Of a DNA stretch of 64,000 nucleotides, positions 35,433-46,121 are shown piece by piece. Source of the DNA: Nocardioides terrae (GTDB taxonomy: Bacteria; Actinomycetota; Actinomycetes; Propionibacteriales; Nocardioidaceae); NCBI RefSeq assembly GCF_900112345.1, contig NZ_FOLB01000004.1:268483-332482 (forward strand). The letters run 5' to 3'. The position numbers and the translations under genes were made by a program. The notes under the pieces are model-generated. The model saw only the letters and a program-made list of their open reading frames with translations. It was not told the origin of the DNA and did no database searches. The number at the start of each line of letters is the position of its first letter. Position 1 is the stretch's first letter.

Positions 35433-37861
35433 CCGCGGAGATGGAGAAGTCCGATCTCGTCTCGCTGACCATCGACGGCGTCGAGGTCAGCGTCCCTGCG
35501 GGCACGCTGGTCATCCGCGCCGCCGAGCAGGCGGGCATCCAGATCCCGCGGTTCTGCGACCACCCGCTGCTCGCGCCCGTCGGCGCCTGCCGCCAGTGCC
35601 TGGTCGACGTCCCCGACGCGGGCAACGGCCGTGGCTTCCCCAAGCCGCAGGCCTCCTGCACCATCCCGGTCGCCGAGGGGATGGTCGTCTCGACCGTCAA
35701 CGAGACCGCGGCCAAGGCGCAGACCGGGATCATGGAGTTCCTCCTGATCAACCACCCGCTGGACTGCCCGGTCTGCGACAAGGGCGGCGAGTGCCCGCTG
35801 CAGAACCAGGCGATGTCCAACGGCCGCGGCGAGTCGCGCTTCGCCGCGACCGGCGGCGTCAAGCGGACCTTCCCCAAGCCGATCCACCTCTCGCCCAACG
35901 TGCTGCTCGACCGTGAGCGGTGCATCGTGTGCCAGCGCTGCACGCGGTTCTCCGACGAGATCGCCGGGGACCCGTTCATCGCGCTGGTCGAGCGCGGCGC
36001 GCAGCAGCAGATCGGCATCGCCGAGAACGCGCCGTTCCTCTCCTACTTCTCCGGCAACACGATCCAGATCTGCCCGGTCGGGGCGCTGACCAGCGAGGAG
36101 TACCGCTTCCGCGCCCGCCCCTTCGACCTCGTCTCCACGCCGGGCGTCACCGAGCACGACGCCAGCGGCGCCGCCATCCGCGTCGACCACCGGCGCGGCA
36201 AGGTCGTGCGGCGGCTCGCGGGCGACGACCCGGAGGTCAACGAGGAGTGGATCACCGACAAGGACCGCTTCGGCTTCGCCTACCTCTACGCCGACGACCG
36301 GATCACCTACCCCCGCATCCGTGAGGACGGCGAGCTGCGGCCGGCGTCCTGGCTGGAGGCGTTCGAGGTGGCCGCGCGCGGCCTCGCTCGCTGCTCCGGC
36401 GGGGCCGGCGGCGTCGGCGTACTGCCCGGTGGACGGCTGACGCTCGAGGACGCCCGTGCCTACGCGGCGTTCGCCCGCGAGAGCCTCGGCACCGAGGATG
36501 TCGACTTCCGCTCGCGCCCGCTCTCGGCCGAGGAGGCCGCCTTCCTCGAGCGGCACGTCAAGGGCACCGGGCCCGGTGATCAGGGGGCGGTCACGTACGC
36601 CGACCTCGAGACCGCCCCGGTGGTGGTGCTCGCCGGCCTGGAGCCCGAGGACGAGGCCGGTACGGTCTTCCTGCGGCTGCGCAAGTCGGTCCGCGCCGGC
36701 GGCACCCGCGTCATCGCGCTCTCACCGTTCACCACCCGCGGCCTGGCCAAGCTGTCGGCCACCGTCGTGCCGACCGCGCCGGGTGACGAGGCCGACGCCC
36801 TCTCCTCGCTGCTGGGCCACGCCGACCACGGCATCGACCACCGCGCGGTGATCCTCGTCGGCGAGCGCCTGGCGACAGCGCCCGGCGCGTACGCCGCCGC
36901 GGCCGACCTGGCCGCGAAGTCCGGCGCCCGGCTGGCCTGGGTCCCGCGCCGCGCCGGCGACCGCGGCGCCGTCGAGGCCGGCCTGCTGCCGGCCGCGGGC
37001 GGTCGTGACGCCGACGCGATCGTGGGCGCGGTGCTCTCCGGTGAGCTCGCCGGGCTCGTCGTCGGCGGCGTCGACCCCGACGACACCAGCGACCCGGCCG
37101 CCTTCCACGCCGCGCTGGAGGCCGCGGAGTTCGTCGTCAGCCTCGAGCTGCGCGAGACCGACGTGACCCGGGTGGCCGACGTGGTCCTCCCCGTCGCGCC
37201 GATCACCGACCGGGCCGGCACCTTCGTCAACTGGGAGGGCCGGGAGCGGCCGTTCCCGCAGACCTTCCGGAACCCCGCCAGCTTCACCGACGCCCGGATC
37301 CTCGCGGGGATCGGCGAGGAGCTCGAGCGGATCGTCGCCGAGCCGGCCTCGGCGGCGCACGAGGAGGACGTCGCGGCGGCGCGGCTGCGCCGGATGGTGC
37401 TCGCCGCGCAGCGGCACGGCACGGCCGCTGGTTTCGTGACAGGCGCCGGTGCCCCTTCCTCGACCAGCGAAGGGGCCCACGTGGCCGGCGGAGTCCATGC
37501 GGCCACCACTGACACCGATTCCGATGGTCGAGGAGCGAGCACCAGCGAGCGTATCGAGACCACGGCCACCTTCAAGCTGGCCACCTGGAAGCTCCTGCTC
37601 GACAACGGCGTGATGCAGCAGGGCGACAAGGCGCTCGCCGCGACGGCCCGCCCGCCGGTCGCGATCCTGAGCCCCGCGAGCTTCGCCCGGCTCGGGGCGA
37701 TGGTCACCGTCACCGGAGACCGCGGCTCGGTGACCGTGCCCGCCGGCTCCGCCGTCGACCTGCCCGACGACGTGGTCTGGCTGCCGGCCAACTCGACCGG
37801 CCGCGGTCTGCTCGCCGACGTCGCCAGCCCCGGCTCCCGTGTGGAGGTCACGAATGCTTGA
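35429..37861 (+). CDS. nuoG: NADH-quinone oxidoreductase subunit G with a repeat-derived insert
   Basis: 810 residues. N-terminal ferredoxin domain with [2Fe-2S] cysteines ([17 protein letters not shown], then SCTIP), the His/Cys cluster region [13 protein letters not shown], a [4Fe-4S] site [10 protein letters not shown] and a later one ending [15 protein letters not shown], then a molybdopterin-oxidoreductase-like domain that is catalytically degenerate in complex I. Residues ~675-712 ([14 protein letters not shown]...[10 protein letters not shown]) are low-complexity and encoded by two partial copies of the genome repeat. The C-terminal domain resumes at [13 protein letters not shown], so the reading frame is intact. 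Confidence 0.94.
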   Translation: MTAEMEKSDLVSLTIDGVEVSVPAGTLVIRAAEQAGIQIPRFCDHPLLAPVGACRQCLVDVPDAGNGRGFPKPQASCTIPVAEGMVVSTVNETAAKAQTGIMEFLLINHPLDCPVCDKGGECPLQNQAMSNGRGESRFAATGGVKRTFPKPIHLSPNVLLDRERCIVCQRCTRFSDEIAGDPFIALVERGAQQQIGIAENAPFLSYFSGNTIQICPVGALTSEEYRFRARPFDLVSTPGVTEHDASGAAIRVDHRRGKVVRRLAGDDPEVNEEWITDKDRFGFAYLYADDRITYPRIREDGELRPASWLEAFEVAARGLARCSGGAGGVGVLPGGRLTLEDARAYAAFARESLGTEDVDFRSRPLSAEEAAFLERHVKGTGPGDQGAVTYADLETAPVVVLAGLEPEDEAGTVFLRLRKSVRAGGTRVIALSPFTTRGLAKLSATVVPTAPGDEADALSSLLGHADHGIDHRAVILVGERLATAPGAYAAAADLAAKSGARLAWVPRRAGDRGAVEAGLLPAAGGRDADAIVGAVLSGELAGLVVGGVDPDDTSDPAAFHAALEAAEFVVSLELRETDVTRVADVVLPVAPITDRAGTFVNWEGRERPFPQTFRNPASFTDARILAGIGEELERIVAEPASAAHEEDVAAARLRRMVLAAQRHGTAAGFVTGAGAPSSTSEGAHVAGGVHAATTDTDSDGRGASTSERIETTATFKLATWKLLLDNGVMQQGDKALAATARPPVAILSPASFARLGAMVTVTGDRGSVTVPAGSAVDLPDDVVWLPANSTGRGLLADVASPGSRVEVTNA
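37451..37562 (+). repeat. Repeat-derived insert inside nuoG
   Basis: Left part: GCCCCTTC and GAAGGGGC (37451-37476) enclose CTCGACCAGC, one end of the repeat. Right part: 37524-37562, ATGGTCGAGGAGCGAGCACC then AGCGAGCGTATCGAGACCA, matches the inverted canonical unit except for three bases. Both are read in frame. Confidence 0.85.
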
Positions 37862-39170
37862 CGAGTTCGGCCACGACCCGTGGTGGGTCATCGGCTTGAA
37901 GGTCATCCTGGTCTTCGCGGTCCTGGTGCTGCTGACCCTCTTCAACATCTGGTGGGAGCGCCGGGTGGTGGCCCGGATGCAGCACCGCATCGGCCCCAAC
38001 GTGCACGGCCCCTTCGGCCTGCTCCAATCCCTCGCCGACGGCGTGAAGCTGGCGCTGAAGGAGGACATCATCCCCAAGGCGGCCGACAAGGTCGTCTACC
38101 TGATCGCGCCGGTCATCGTGGTCGTCCCGGCCTTCGTGACGTTCTCGGTCATCCCGTTCGGGCCCGTCGTCAACTTCTTCGGCCACCGGACGCCGCTGCA
38201 GCTCACCGACATGCCCGTGGCCGTCCTCTTCGTGATGGCGATCGCGAGCATCGGCATCTACGGCATCGTCCTCGGCGGCTGGGCCTCCGGGTCGACGTAC
38301 TCCCTGCTCGGCGGTCTGCGCTCCAGCGCCCAGATGATCTCCTACGAGGTCGCCATGGGCCTGAGCCTCGTCGCGGTGTTCCTGTACGCCGGCAGCCTGT
38401 CGACCAGCGAGATCGTCGCCGCGCAGGACGACTGGTGGTTCGGACTGACGCTGGCGCCGAGCTTCGTCATCTACTGCATCGCGATGGTCGGTGAGACCAA
38501 CCGGGCGCCGTTCGACCTCCCCGAGGCCGAGGGCGAGCTGGTCGGCGGCTTCCACACCGAGTACTCCAGCCTCAAGTTCGCGCTCTTCTTCCTGGCCGAG
38601 TACATCAACATGGCCACGGTCTCCGCGCTCGCGACCACGCTCTTCCTCGGCGGCTGGCACGTGCCGTTCTGGATCGACCACGTCTGGGCGGGTGCGAACC
38701 AGGACTACTGGCCGCTGCTGTGGTTCTTCGGGAAGATGTTCTTCTTCATCTTCATCTTCATCTGGCTGCGCGGCTCGCTGCCGCGGCTGCGCTACGACCA
38801 GTTCATGGCGCTCGGGTGGAAGGTGCTCATCCCGGTCAGCCTGGTCTGGCTGCTCGCGGTCGCCACCGTCAAGGCGATCCAGCTCGACGGCGGCCTGGAC
38901 CGGCCGACGCTGCTGATCGTGCTCGGCGTCCTCGTCGCGGCGCTGCTGGTCGTCACGTTCTGGCCCACGACCGGGCAGAAGGCGACCGACGAGGCCGACG
39001 TACCCGCGTCGCCCAGGCCGCGACCCGGCGCCTTCCCGACCCCGTCCCTGCCCGCCGGTGGCGCCGTCCGCGGCGCCGCCCAGCCGCTGGTGTTCCGGAC
39101 GGGCCCGACCATCGAGACGGCGGGCTCGACCAGCGAGATGACCGGCTCAGTCGTTCACGAGGAGGCCTGA
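37854..39170 (+). CDS. nuoH: NADH-quinone oxidoreductase subunit H
   Basis: 438 residues, eight or so helices, the membrane subunit at the quinone entry. Conserved [63 protein letters not shown] and [16 protein letters not shown] 37854 has GGAGG 6 nt upstream and overlaps nuoG by 8 nt. After the last helix (about residue 373) there is a long Pro/Gly/Ala tail whose end ([12 protein letters not shown]) looks like repeat remnants. Confidence 0.95.
   Translation: MLDEFGHDPWWVIGLKVILVFAVLVLLTLFNIWWERRVVARMQHRIGPNVHGPFGLLQSLADGVKLALKEDIIPKAADKVVYLIAPVIVVVPAFVTFSVIPFGPVVNFFGHRTPLQLTDMPVAVLFVMAIASIGIYGIVLGGWASGSTYSLLGGLRSSAQMISYEVAMGLSLVAVFLYAGSLSTSEIVAAQDDWWFGLTLAPSFVIYCIAMVGETNRAPFDLPEAEGELVGGFHTEYSSLKFALFFLAEYINMATVSALATTLFLGGWHVPFWIDHVWAGANQDYWPLLWFFGKMFFFIFIFIWLRGSLPRLRYDQFMALGWKVLIPVSLVWLLAVATVKAIQLDGGLDRPTLLIVLGVLVAALLVVTFWPTTGQKATDEADVPASPRPRPGAFPTPSLPAGGAVRGAAQPLVFRTGPTIETAGSTSEMTGSVVHEEA
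39110..39140 (+). repeat. Possible remnant of the genome repeat at the nuoH 3' end
   Basis: ATCGAGAC and CTCGACCAGCGA, the two ends of the repeat family, lie close together without the middle part. Short match, so tentative. Confidence 0.35.
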
Positions 39171-39742
39171 TGACGCTCAAGGAGAGCCTGTGGGACCCGG
39201 TCGCCGGGTTCGGGGTGACCTTCCGGACGATGTTCCGCAAGGTGGTGACCGAGCAGTACCCCTTCGAGAAGCAGCCGACCGCGCCGCGCTTCCACGGACG
39301 GCACCAGCTCAACCGCTGGCCGGACGGCCTGGAGAAGTGCATCGGGTGCGAGCTCTGCGCCTGGGCCTGCCCCGCCGACGCGATCTACGTCGAGGGCGCC
39401 TCCAACTCGCCGGACGAGCGGTTCAGCCCGGGTGAGCGCTACGGCCGCGTCTACCAGATCAACTACCTGCGCTGCATCCTGTGCGGGCTGTGCATCGAGG
39501 CGTGCCCGACCCGTGCGCTGACGATGACCAACGAGTACGAGCTGGCCGACGACAACCGGGCCGACCTCATCTACGAGAAGTCCGACCTGCTGGCGCCGCT
39601 GCTGCCCGGCATGGAGCAGCCGCCGCACGCCATGCGGCTCTCCGACGACGAGGGCGACTACTACCGCGGCACCTACGCCAACCCGCAGTTCGCGGCCGAC
39701 TTCGCCGCCCGTCGGGCCGAGGGCGCGGGGGCTTCGGAGTGA
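39170..39742 (+). CDS. nuoI: NADH-quinone oxidoreductase subunit I
   Basis: 190 residues with two ferredoxin-type [4Fe-4S] motifs, [12 protein letters not shown] and [12 protein letters not shown] (clusters N6a and N6b). ATG 39170 overlaps the nuoH stop and has GGAGG 4 nt upstream. It is followed by a 49-nt linker element before nuoJ. Confidence 0.96.
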   Translation: MTLKESLWDPVAGFGVTFRTMFRKVVTEQYPFEKQPTAPRFHGRHQLNRWPDGLEKCIGCELCAWACPADAIYVEGASNSPDERFSPGERYGRVYQINYLRCILCGLCIEACPTRALTMTNEYELADDNRADLIYEKSDLLAPLLPGMEQPPHAMRLSDDEGDYYRGTYANPQFAADFAARRAEGAGASE

Positions 39743-39791
39743 TCACCCCATTCGAATGCTCGCTTCGCTCCGCTTCGAACGGGGGCCCCGA
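39743..39791 (+). repeat. Intercistronic linker element between nuoI and nuoJ (family L, copy 2)
   Basis: Begins right after the nuoI stop with TCACCCCATTCGAATGC and ends GGGGGCCCCGA before the nuoJ ATG. CCCCATTCGAA (39746-39756) pairs with TTCGAACGGGG (39774-39784), 10 of 11 positions, around a CTTCGCTC loop. Confidence 0.6.
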
Positions 39792-40628
39792 ATGAGTGCC
39801 GCGTTCTGGACCCTCGCGCCGGTGATGGTGCTCGCGGCGCTCGGGATCCTCTTCGTGCGCAAGGCCGTGCACGCGGCGCTGCTGCTGGCGGTCGTGATGA
39901 TCGGGCTGTCGATCCAGTACCTCTCGCTGGACGCCACGTTCCTCTTCGCCGTGCAGATCATCGTCTACACCGGCGCGATCCTGATGCTGTTCCTCTTCGT
40001 CGTCATGCTCGTCGGCGTGGACGCCTCGGACTCCGCCGTCGAGACCATCCGGGGGCAGCGGCTGCTGGCCATCGTCGGTGGCCTCATCCTCGGGCTCACG
40101 CTCGTCCTCGGCCTGGCCCAGCTCGGTCTCGGCACGATGACCGGGCTCGACGCCGCCAACGAGGACGGCAACATCCAGGCCCTCGCCAACCTGATCTTCT
40201 CCCGCTACGTCCTCGGCTTCGAGGTCACCAGCGCGTTGCTGATCACCGCCGCGATCGGCGCGATGGTGCTCGCCCACCGTGAGCGGGTCGAGCCGAAGGC
40301 CACCCAGGCCGACCTGGCCGCGCGGCGGGTGCGGGACTTCACCGAGAACGGCCTCCACCTCGGCCAGCTCCCCCCGCCGGGGACCTACGCCCGCAACAAC
40401 TCGGTGGACACCCCGGCCCTGCTGCCCGACGGGACGACGTCCGAGGCCTCGGTCAACCGGGTGTTCACCGCCCGGGGCGCGGTCCGGTCCGTGCCGCACG
40501 AGCCGGGTCTCGAGACACCCTCGCCGGTCGGTGAGTGGGTCGAGCCGGAGATCCGGGCCGAGAACGACCTCACCGGCCGCGGGACGAGCTCCACCGGTCC
40601 GTCCGAGACCCAGGAGGGCCAGGAATGA
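39792..40628 (+). CDS. nuoJ: NADH-quinone oxidoreductase subunit J
   Basis: 278 residues. Five helices with conserved [50 protein letters not shown] (in parts; YTGAIMVLF-type signature as YTGAILMLF). After about residue 175 a hydrophilic Pro/Thr/Glu-rich C-terminal tail of about 100 residues follows, as in other actinobacterial NuoJ proteins. ATG 39792; the in-frame ATG at 39756 lies inside the linker element and is rejected. Confidence 0.93.
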   Translation: MSAAFWTLAPVMVLAALGILFVRKAVHAALLLAVVMIGLSIQYLSLDATFLFAVQIIVYTGAILMLFLFVVMLVGVDASDSAVETIRGQRLLAIVGGLILGLTLVLGLAQLGLGTMTGLDAANEDGNIQALANLIFSRYVLGFEVTSALLITAAIGAMVLAHRERVEPKATQADLAARRVRDFTENGLHLGQLPPPGTYARNNSVDTPALLPDGTTSEASVNRVFTARGAVRSVPHEPGLETPSPVGEWVEPEIRAENDLTGRGTSSTGPSETQEGQE

Positions 40629-40927
40629 CCGACGTGACGCCCTACATCGTGCTCAGCGCGATCCTGTTCACCATCGGTTCGGTCGGCGTCCTCACCCGGC
40701 GCAACGCGATCGTGGTGTTCATGTGCGTCGAGCTGATGCTCAACGCCGCCAACCTCGCGCTGGTCGCCTTCTCGCGCCAGCACGGCAACCTCGACGGCCA
40801 GATCGCGGCGTTCTTCGTCATGGTCGTCGCCGCTGCCGAGGTCGTGGTCGGGCTCGCCATCATCATGACCATCTTCCGGACCCGTCGCTCGGCCTCGGTC
40901 GACGACGCCAGCCTGCTGAAGTTCTGA
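40625..40927 (+). CDS. nuoK: NADH-quinone oxidoreductase subunit K
   Basis: 100 residues, three helices, MrpC-like. Helix 2 carries the conserved glutamate in [12 protein letters not shown] and helix 3 another in [11 protein letters not shown], both part of the proton path. ATG 40625 overlaps the nuoJ stop (ATGA). Confidence 0.96.
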   Translation: MTDVTPYIVLSAILFTIGSVGVLTRRNAIVVFMCVELMLNAANLALVAFSRQHGNLDGQIAAFFVMVVAAAEVVVGLAIIMTIFRTRRSASVDDASLLKF

Positions 40928-40934
40928 GGGGCCC

Positions 40935-42851
40935 ATGGAACACACGATCCCGATCGTCGACCCGGGCTCCGCGGACGGCGTCTTCTCCCTGCTCTGGCTG
41001 GTCATCGCGCTGCCGGCGCTGGGCGCAGCGGTCCTGCTGATCGGCGGGCGCTACACCGACAAGTGGGGACCGCTGGTCGCCACGGTCCTGCCGAGCCTCA
41101 GCTTCGTGCTGAGCCTGGTCATGTTCCTCACCGCGCTGGGCCGCGACGAGGGCGACCGGCAGGTCAAGCAGCATCTCTACACGTGGATCCACAGCGGCCA
41201 CCTGAACGTCGGGATGGACCTGCTCTACGACCCGCTGAGCAGCCTCTTCCTGCTGCTCATCACCGGCGTCGGCAGCCTGATCCACGTCTACTCGCTGGGC
41301 TACATGGCCCACGACGTGCGCCGGCGACGGTTCTTCGCCTACCTCAACCTCTTCGTCGCGGCGATGCTCACGCTGGTGCTCGCCGAGAACTACATCGGGC
41401 TCTTCCTCGGTTGGGAGGGCGTCGGCCTGGCGTCGTACCTGCTGATCGGCTTCTGGCAGCACAAGCCCTCTGCGGCCGCCGCCGCGAAGAAGGCCTTCGT
41501 GATGAACCGCGTCGGTGACATGGGCATGAGCGCCGCGATCATGCTCGCCTTCGTGACGTGGGGCTCGACCAGCTTCTCGGTCATCAGCGAGGGCGCGGCC
41601 GGCGGGAGCGAGACCCGCATGAACATCCTCGGCCTGCTGCTCCTGCTCGGCGCCTGCGGCAAGTCGGCCCAGGTGCCGCTGCAGGCCTGGCTGCTCGACG
41701 CGATGGAGGGCCCGACGCCGGTCTCCGCGCTCATCCACGCGGCCACCATGGTCACCGCGGGCGTCTACCTCGTCGTGCGCTCCAACTTCGTCTTCGAGCA
41801 CGCGCCCGCCGCGCAGACCGTCGTGGTCATCGTCGCGGTCGTGACGCTGCTGTGGGGAGCGATCATCGGAACGGCCAAGGACGACATCAAGAAGGTGCTG
41901 GCCGGCTCCACGATGAGCCAGATCGGCTACATGATGCTCGGCGCCGGCCTCGGCGTCGCCGGCTACGCCTTCGCGATCTTCCACCTGCTCACGCACGGCT
42001 TCTTCAAGGCCAACATGTTCCTCGGCGCCGGCTCGGTCATGCACGGCATGGACGACGACGTCGACATGCGCCACTACGGCGCGCTGTCCCGCGCGATGCC
42101 GGTGACCTTCCTGACCTTCGCCATGGGCTACCTCGCGATCATCGGGTTCCCCGGGTTCTCCGGCTTCTGGAGCAAGGACAAGATCATCGAGTCCGCGCTC
42201 CACGAGAACTGGGTGGTCGGCGCCTGCGCGCTGCTCGGCGCCGGCATCACCGGCTTCTACATGACCCGGCTGATGCTGATGACCTACTTCACCGACAAGC
42301 GCTGGGTGCCCGGCGTCCACCCGCACGAGTCGCCCCGGGTGATGACGTTCCCGCTCATCGCGCTCGCGGCGCTGTCCGTCCTCGGTGGCGTGCTGCTGAT
42401 CGGCGGCTGGATCACCGACTACCTCGACCCGGTCGTCGGCCAGTCCGAGGAGGAGTCCGGCGGGATCCCCGGCTGGCTGGTCTCGGTCATCACCGTCGCG
42501 GTGGTCGCCATCGGCGTCGGGATCGCGTGGCTCACCGTCGGCCGGAAGCCGGTGCCGGCCACGGCGCCGGAGAAGGTCGCCTGGCCGGTCACGGTCGCGC
42601 GCAACGACCTCTACGGCGACGCCATCAACGACGGTCTCGTCGTCCAGCCCTCCGGCCACCTCACGCGTGGCCTGGTGGCCGCCGACACGTACGTCGTCGA
42701 CGGGCTGCTCACCGGCGGGCCGGTCGCGGTCGGCGCGGTCGCGGGCCTGCTCCGGCGGGTCCAGAACGGCTACGTCCGGTCCTACGCACTCTCCGTCCTC
42801 GGCGGCGCCCTCGTCGTCGTCCTGGCCCTGCTGGCGGTGAACCTCACATGA
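40935..42851 (+). CDS. nuoL: NADH-quinone oxidoreductase subunit L
   Basis: 638 residues, antiporter-like distal proton-pumping subunit with about 16 helices and the lateral helix. Conserved [58 protein letters not shown] (in parts) and [13 protein letters not shown] 40935. A 67-nt linker element follows. Confidence 0.96.
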   Translation: MEHTIPIVDPGSADGVFSLLWLVIALPALGAAVLLIGGRYTDKWGPLVATVLPSLSFVLSLVMFLTALGRDEGDRQVKQHLYTWIHSGHLNVGMDLLYDPLSSLFLLLITGVGSLIHVYSLGYMAHDVRRRRFFAYLNLFVAAMLTLVLAENYIGLFLGWEGVGLASYLLIGFWQHKPSAAAAAKKAFVMNRVGDMGMSAAIMLAFVTWGSTSFSVISEGAAGGSETRMNILGLLLLLGACGKSAQVPLQAWLLDAMEGPTPVSALIHAATMVTAGVYLVVRSNFVFEHAPAAQTVVVIVAVVTLLWGAIIGTAKDDIKKVLAGSTMSQIGYMMLGAGLGVAGYAFAIFHLLTHGFFKANMFLGAGSVMHGMDDDVDMRHYGALSRAMPVTFLTFAMGYLAIIGFPGFSGFWSKDKIIESALHENWVVGACALLGAGITGFYMTRLMLMTYFTDKRWVPGVHPHESPRVMTFPLIALAALSVLGGVLLIGGWITDYLDPVVGQSEEESGGIPGWLVSVITVAVVAIGVGIAWLTVGRKPVPATAPEKVAWPVTVARNDLYGDAINDGLVVQPSGHLTRGLVAADTYVVDGLLTGGPVAVGAVAGLLRRVQNGYVRSYALSVLGGALVVVLALLAVNLT

Positions 42852-42918
42852 GCACCCCACCAAGTTCTGCGCTCCGCTCGCTGCGCTCACTGCGCACACA
42901 CCTTTGCGAGGACCCCGC
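42852..42918 (+). repeat. Intercistronic linker element between nuoL and nuoM (family L, copy 3)
   Basis: Begins after the nuoL stop with GCACCCCACCAAG, contains alternating GCGCTCCGCTCGCTGCGCTC, and ends GAGGACCCCGC before the nuoM ATG. Same start and end as copies 1 and 2; weaker pairing. Confidence 0.5.
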
Positions 42919-44535
42919 ATGACCTTGACCATCCTCTGCGCCCTGCCGCTCGTCGGCGCGCTCGTCACGGCGCTGACACCGGCGGGCGGTGGCCGGCCCA
43001 AGCAGATCGCGCTGGCGTTCTCGCTGCTCGCGCTGGTCCAGGGCATCATCGTGGCGGCCCGCTTCGACAAGGACGGCGGCTCCCAGTCCACCGAGAAGGT
43101 GACCTGGATCAAGGCGTTCGGCGCCCACTACGCGCTCGGCGTCGACGGCCTCGGCCTGCTCATGGTGCTGCTCACCGTGGTGCTGGTGCCGATCGTCCTG
43201 GTGGCGGCCTGGCGGGACACCGCGCGGCCGTCGTTCTTCGCCTGGGCGCTCGCGCTCGAGGGGTTCTCGCTGGTCGTGTTCACGTCCACCGACGTGCTGC
43301 TGTTCTACGTCGTCTTCGAGGCCACGCTGATCCCGGCCTACTTCCTCATCGGCGGCTTCGGCCGCGAGGGCCGCTCCTGGGCGGCGCTGAAGTTCCTGAT
43401 GTACCAGCTCGGCGGCGGCCTGGTGCTGCTCGCCGGCGTCATCGGGCTCTACGTCGAGTCGGCGGGCAGCGCCAACGGGCCGTCGTACCTCATCTCGGAC
43501 CTGGCCCAGCTGGACCTGTCCACGAACGCCGAGCGCTGGATCTTCGTGGCGTTCTTCATCGCGTTCGCGGTGAAGGCGCCGCTCTTCCCGCTGCACACCT
43601 GGCTGGCCGACACCACCGAGAAGGCGACGCCCGCGACCAGCGTGCTGCTCGTCTGCATCCTCGACAAGATCGGCACCTTCGGGATGCTGCGCTTCTGCCT
43701 GGGCCTCTTCCCCGACGCCTCGCAGTGGGCCACTCCGGTCGTGGTGACGCTCGCGCTGATCTCGATCGTGTACGGCGCCTTCCTGGCCATCGGCCAGGAC
43801 GACCTGCTCCGCCTGGTCGGCCTGACGTCGCTGTCCCACTTCGGGTTCATCACCCTCGGGATCTTCGCCTTCACCTCGCAGGGCGGCTCCGGCGCGATCC
43901 TCTACATGGTCAACCACGGCGTCGCGACCGCCGGCTTGTTCCTGACCGTCGGCTTCCTGCTCCGCCGGCACGGGACGGTCCGGATCAGCGAGCTGCGCGG
44001 CCTGGAGAGCGTGACGCCGGTCCTGGCCGGCCTCTTCCTCGTCGCCGGCCTCGCAACGCTCGGCCTGCCGGGCCTGTCGCAGTTCGTCTCCGAGATCCTC
44101 GTGCTGATCAGCGCGTTCGACTACCACTGGTGGGTCGGCGCCATCGCGGTCACCGGCATCGTGCTCGCCGCGGTCTACGTCCTCTGGGCCTACCAGCGCG
44201 TCTTCACCGGTGCGGGCGTGCTGGCCACGGGTGCCGAGCACGCGCCCGTCGAGGAGCGGACCGTGCCGCGGCCCGGCCGGGTGCGCCGCGACGTGGCCGA
44301 GGACGGCACCACGTCGCCGGACCCGGAGCGCCGCCTGACCCGTCGCGACGGCCCGACCACCGACCTCGACCGACGTGAGGTCGGCGTGCTCGCGCCGCTC
44401 GTGCTCGCCCTGGTCTTCTTCGGGTTCGTGCCCGGGCCGCTGCTCGACCTCGCCAATCCGACCGTGTCCGCGCTGATGGAGCATGCCGGCGTCACCGACG
44501 ACGCACCCGTCGTCGCCGAAGGGAGTGCGCACTGA
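42919..44535 (+). CDS. nuoM: NADH-quinone oxidoreductase subunit M
   Basis: 538 residues, antiporter-like pump subunit. Conserved FYVVFEATLIPAYFLIGGFG (with the essential Glu), FAVKAPLFPLHTWLADTTEKATP and SLSHFGFITLGIFAF. A hydrophilic insert (about residues 440-485, Arg/Asp-rich) precedes the final helix. ATG 42919 is used; an in-frame upstream ATG at 42904 lies in the linker. The stop overlaps nuoN by one base. Confidence 0.95.
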   Translation: MTLTILCALPLVGALVTALTPAGGGRPKQIALAFSLLALVQGIIVAARFDKDGGSQSTEKVTWIKAFGAHYALGVDGLGLLMVLLTVVLVPIVLVAAWRDTARPSFFAWALALEGFSLVVFTSTDVLLFYVVFEATLIPAYFLIGGFGREGRSWAALKFLMYQLGGGLVLLAGVIGLYVESAGSANGPSYLISDLAQLDLSTNAERWIFVAFFIAFAVKAPLFPLHTWLADTTEKATPATSVLLVCILDKIGTFGMLRFCLGLFPDASQWATPVVVTLALISIVYGAFLAIGQDDLLRLVGLTSLSHFGFITLGIFAFTSQGGSGAILYMVNHGVATAGLFLTVGFLLRRHGTVRISELRGLESVTPVLAGLFLVAGLATLGLPGLSQFVSEILVLISAFDYHWWVGAIAVTGIVLAAVYVLWAYQRVFTGAGVLATGAEHAPVEERTVPRPGRVRRDVAEDGTTSPDPERRLTRRDGPTTDLDRREVGVLAPLVLALVFFGFVPGPLLDLANPTVSALMEHAGVTDDAPVVAEGSAH

Positions 44536-46121
44536 TGGAGTTCACCAGCCCGCACATCGAGTACGCCCAGCTCTGGCCGCTCTTCGTCGTCTTCGGCGTC
44601 GGGTGCGTCGGCGTGCTCGTCGAGGCGTTCGTCCCGCGTCGTCTCCGCTACCTCACCCAGGTCGGGCTCACCGTCGTCGGCCTCCTCGTCGCGCTCGGCG
44701 GCACGATCGGGGTCGGGGTCGGCCTGAAGGACCTCAAGGGTGCCCGCGGTCTGGTCGCGGGCGAGGGCGCGCTGGCCATCGACGGCCCCGCGGTGTACCT
44801 GTGGGGCCTGGTCCTGGTCTGCGCGATCGCCGGTGTCCTGCTCTTCGCCGAGCGCCGGCTCGAGAGCGGCGTCACCGTGTTCGCCGGTCAGGCCGCCGCG
44901 CTCCCGGGCACCACGGCCGAGCGCGAGGCGTCCTCGCGCGGCCTGGAGCACACCGAGGTCTACCCGCTGCTGCTCTTCGCGGTGTTCGGGATGATGCTCT
45001 TCCCGGCCGCGAACGACCTGATCATGCTCTTCGTCGCCCTCGAGGTCCTCTCGCTGCCGCTCTACCTGCTCTCCGGGCTCGCGCGCCGCCGCCGGCTGCT
45101 CTCCCAGGAGGCGGCGATGAAGTACTTCCTGCTGGGCGCGTTCTCCTCCGGCTTCTTCCTCTACGGGCTCGCGCTCGTCTACGGCTACGCCGGCTCCATG
45201 CAGTTCGCCGGCATCGCCGCCGCCGTCCAGGGCGGGACGGCGAACCACTCGCTGCTCCTCATCGGCGTCGGCATGATGAGCGTCGGCCTGCTGTTCAAGG
45301 TCGGCGCGGTGCCGTTCCACGCCTGGACGCCCGACGTCTACCAGGGCGCACCCACGGCCGTCACGGCGTTCATGTCGGCCGCCACCAAGATCGCCGCCTT
45401 CGGCGCCTTCCTGCGGCTCTTCTACGTCGCGTTCGGCGCCGACCGGTGGAGCTGGCAGCCGATGATGTGGATCGTCGCGATCCTCACCATGGTCGTCGGC
45501 GCGGTGCTGGCGGTCGTGCAGACCGACGTCAAGCGGATGCTCGCCTACTCGTCGGTGTCGCACTCCGGCTTCATCCTCACCGGCCTGCTCGGCGTACAGG
45601 CGGCCGGGGACCTGGGCAAGGGCGAGATCACCAGCCTGACCGCCGTGCTCTTCTACCTCACCTCCTACGGGCTCGCCATCGTCGGCTCCTTCGCTGTCGT
45701 CAGCGTGGTGCGCGACGCCGGTGGCGAGACCGCGCGGTTCGACGCGTGGACCGGCCTGGGCCGGCGGGCGCCGCTGACCGCCGGCGTGTTCGCCTTCTTC
45801 CTGCTGTCGATGGCCGGCATCCCGCTGACGTCGGGCTTCATCGGCAAGTGGGCGGTCTTCTCGGTGGCCCTCTCGGCCGGCGCCTGGCCGGTCGTCATCG
45901 TGGCGGTCGCGGCGAGCATCGTGGCGGTGTTCTTCTACGTCAGGTTCATCCTGCTGATGTTCTTCACCGACCGCGCGAGCGAGGGTGCGGCCGCCGTGAC
46001 CGTCCCGTCGCCGCTCACGTCGTCGGTCATCGCGGTGACCGCTCTCGCGACGCTCGTGCTGGGCGTCGTACCAGGCCCCGTTCTCGATCTCGTGCAGGAT
46101 GCGGGATCATTCATCAGGTGA
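44535..46121 (+). CDS. nuoN: NADH-quinone oxidoreductase subunit N
   Basis: 528 residues, the third antiporter-like subunit. Conserved LFVALEVLSLPLYLLSGLARR, EAAMKYFLLGAFSSGFFLYG, VGAVPFHAWTPDVYQGAPT and MLAYSSVSHSGFILTG. ATG 44535. The stop overlaps the GTG of the polyprenyl synthase, making that gene a coupled part of the operon. Confidence 0.95.
   Translation: MEFTSPHIEYAQLWPLFVVFGVGCVGVLVEAFVPRRLRYLTQVGLTVVGLLVALGGTIGVGVGLKDLKGARGLVAGEGALAIDGPAVYLWGLVLVCAIAGVLLFAERRLESGVTVFAGQAAALPGTTAEREASSRGLEHTEVYPLLLFAVFGMMLFPAANDLIMLFVALEVLSLPLYLLSGLARRRRLLSQEAAMKYFLLGAFSSGFFLYGLALVYGYAGSMQFAGIAAAVQGGTANHSLLLIGVGMMSVGLLFKVGAVPFHAWTPDVYQGAPTAVTAFMSAATKIAAFGAFLRLFYVAFGADRWSWQPMMWIVAILTMVVGAVLAVVQTDVKRMLAYSSVSHSGFILTGLLGVQAAGDLGKGEITSLTAVLFYLTSYGLAIVGSFAVVSVVRDAGGETARFDAWTGLGRRAPLTAGVFAFFLLSMAGIPLTSGFIGKWAVFSVALSAGAWPVVIVAVAASIVAVFFYVRFILLMFFTDRASEGAAAVTVPSPLTSSVIAVTALATLVLGVVPGPVLDLVQDAGSFIR

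Noticed and set aside
40504..40549. Further genome-repeat copy in the nuoJ tail
   Set aside because: GGTCTCGAGACACC and GGGTCGAG are suggestive, but the middle and the other end do not match the family; could be chance in a low-complexity tail.
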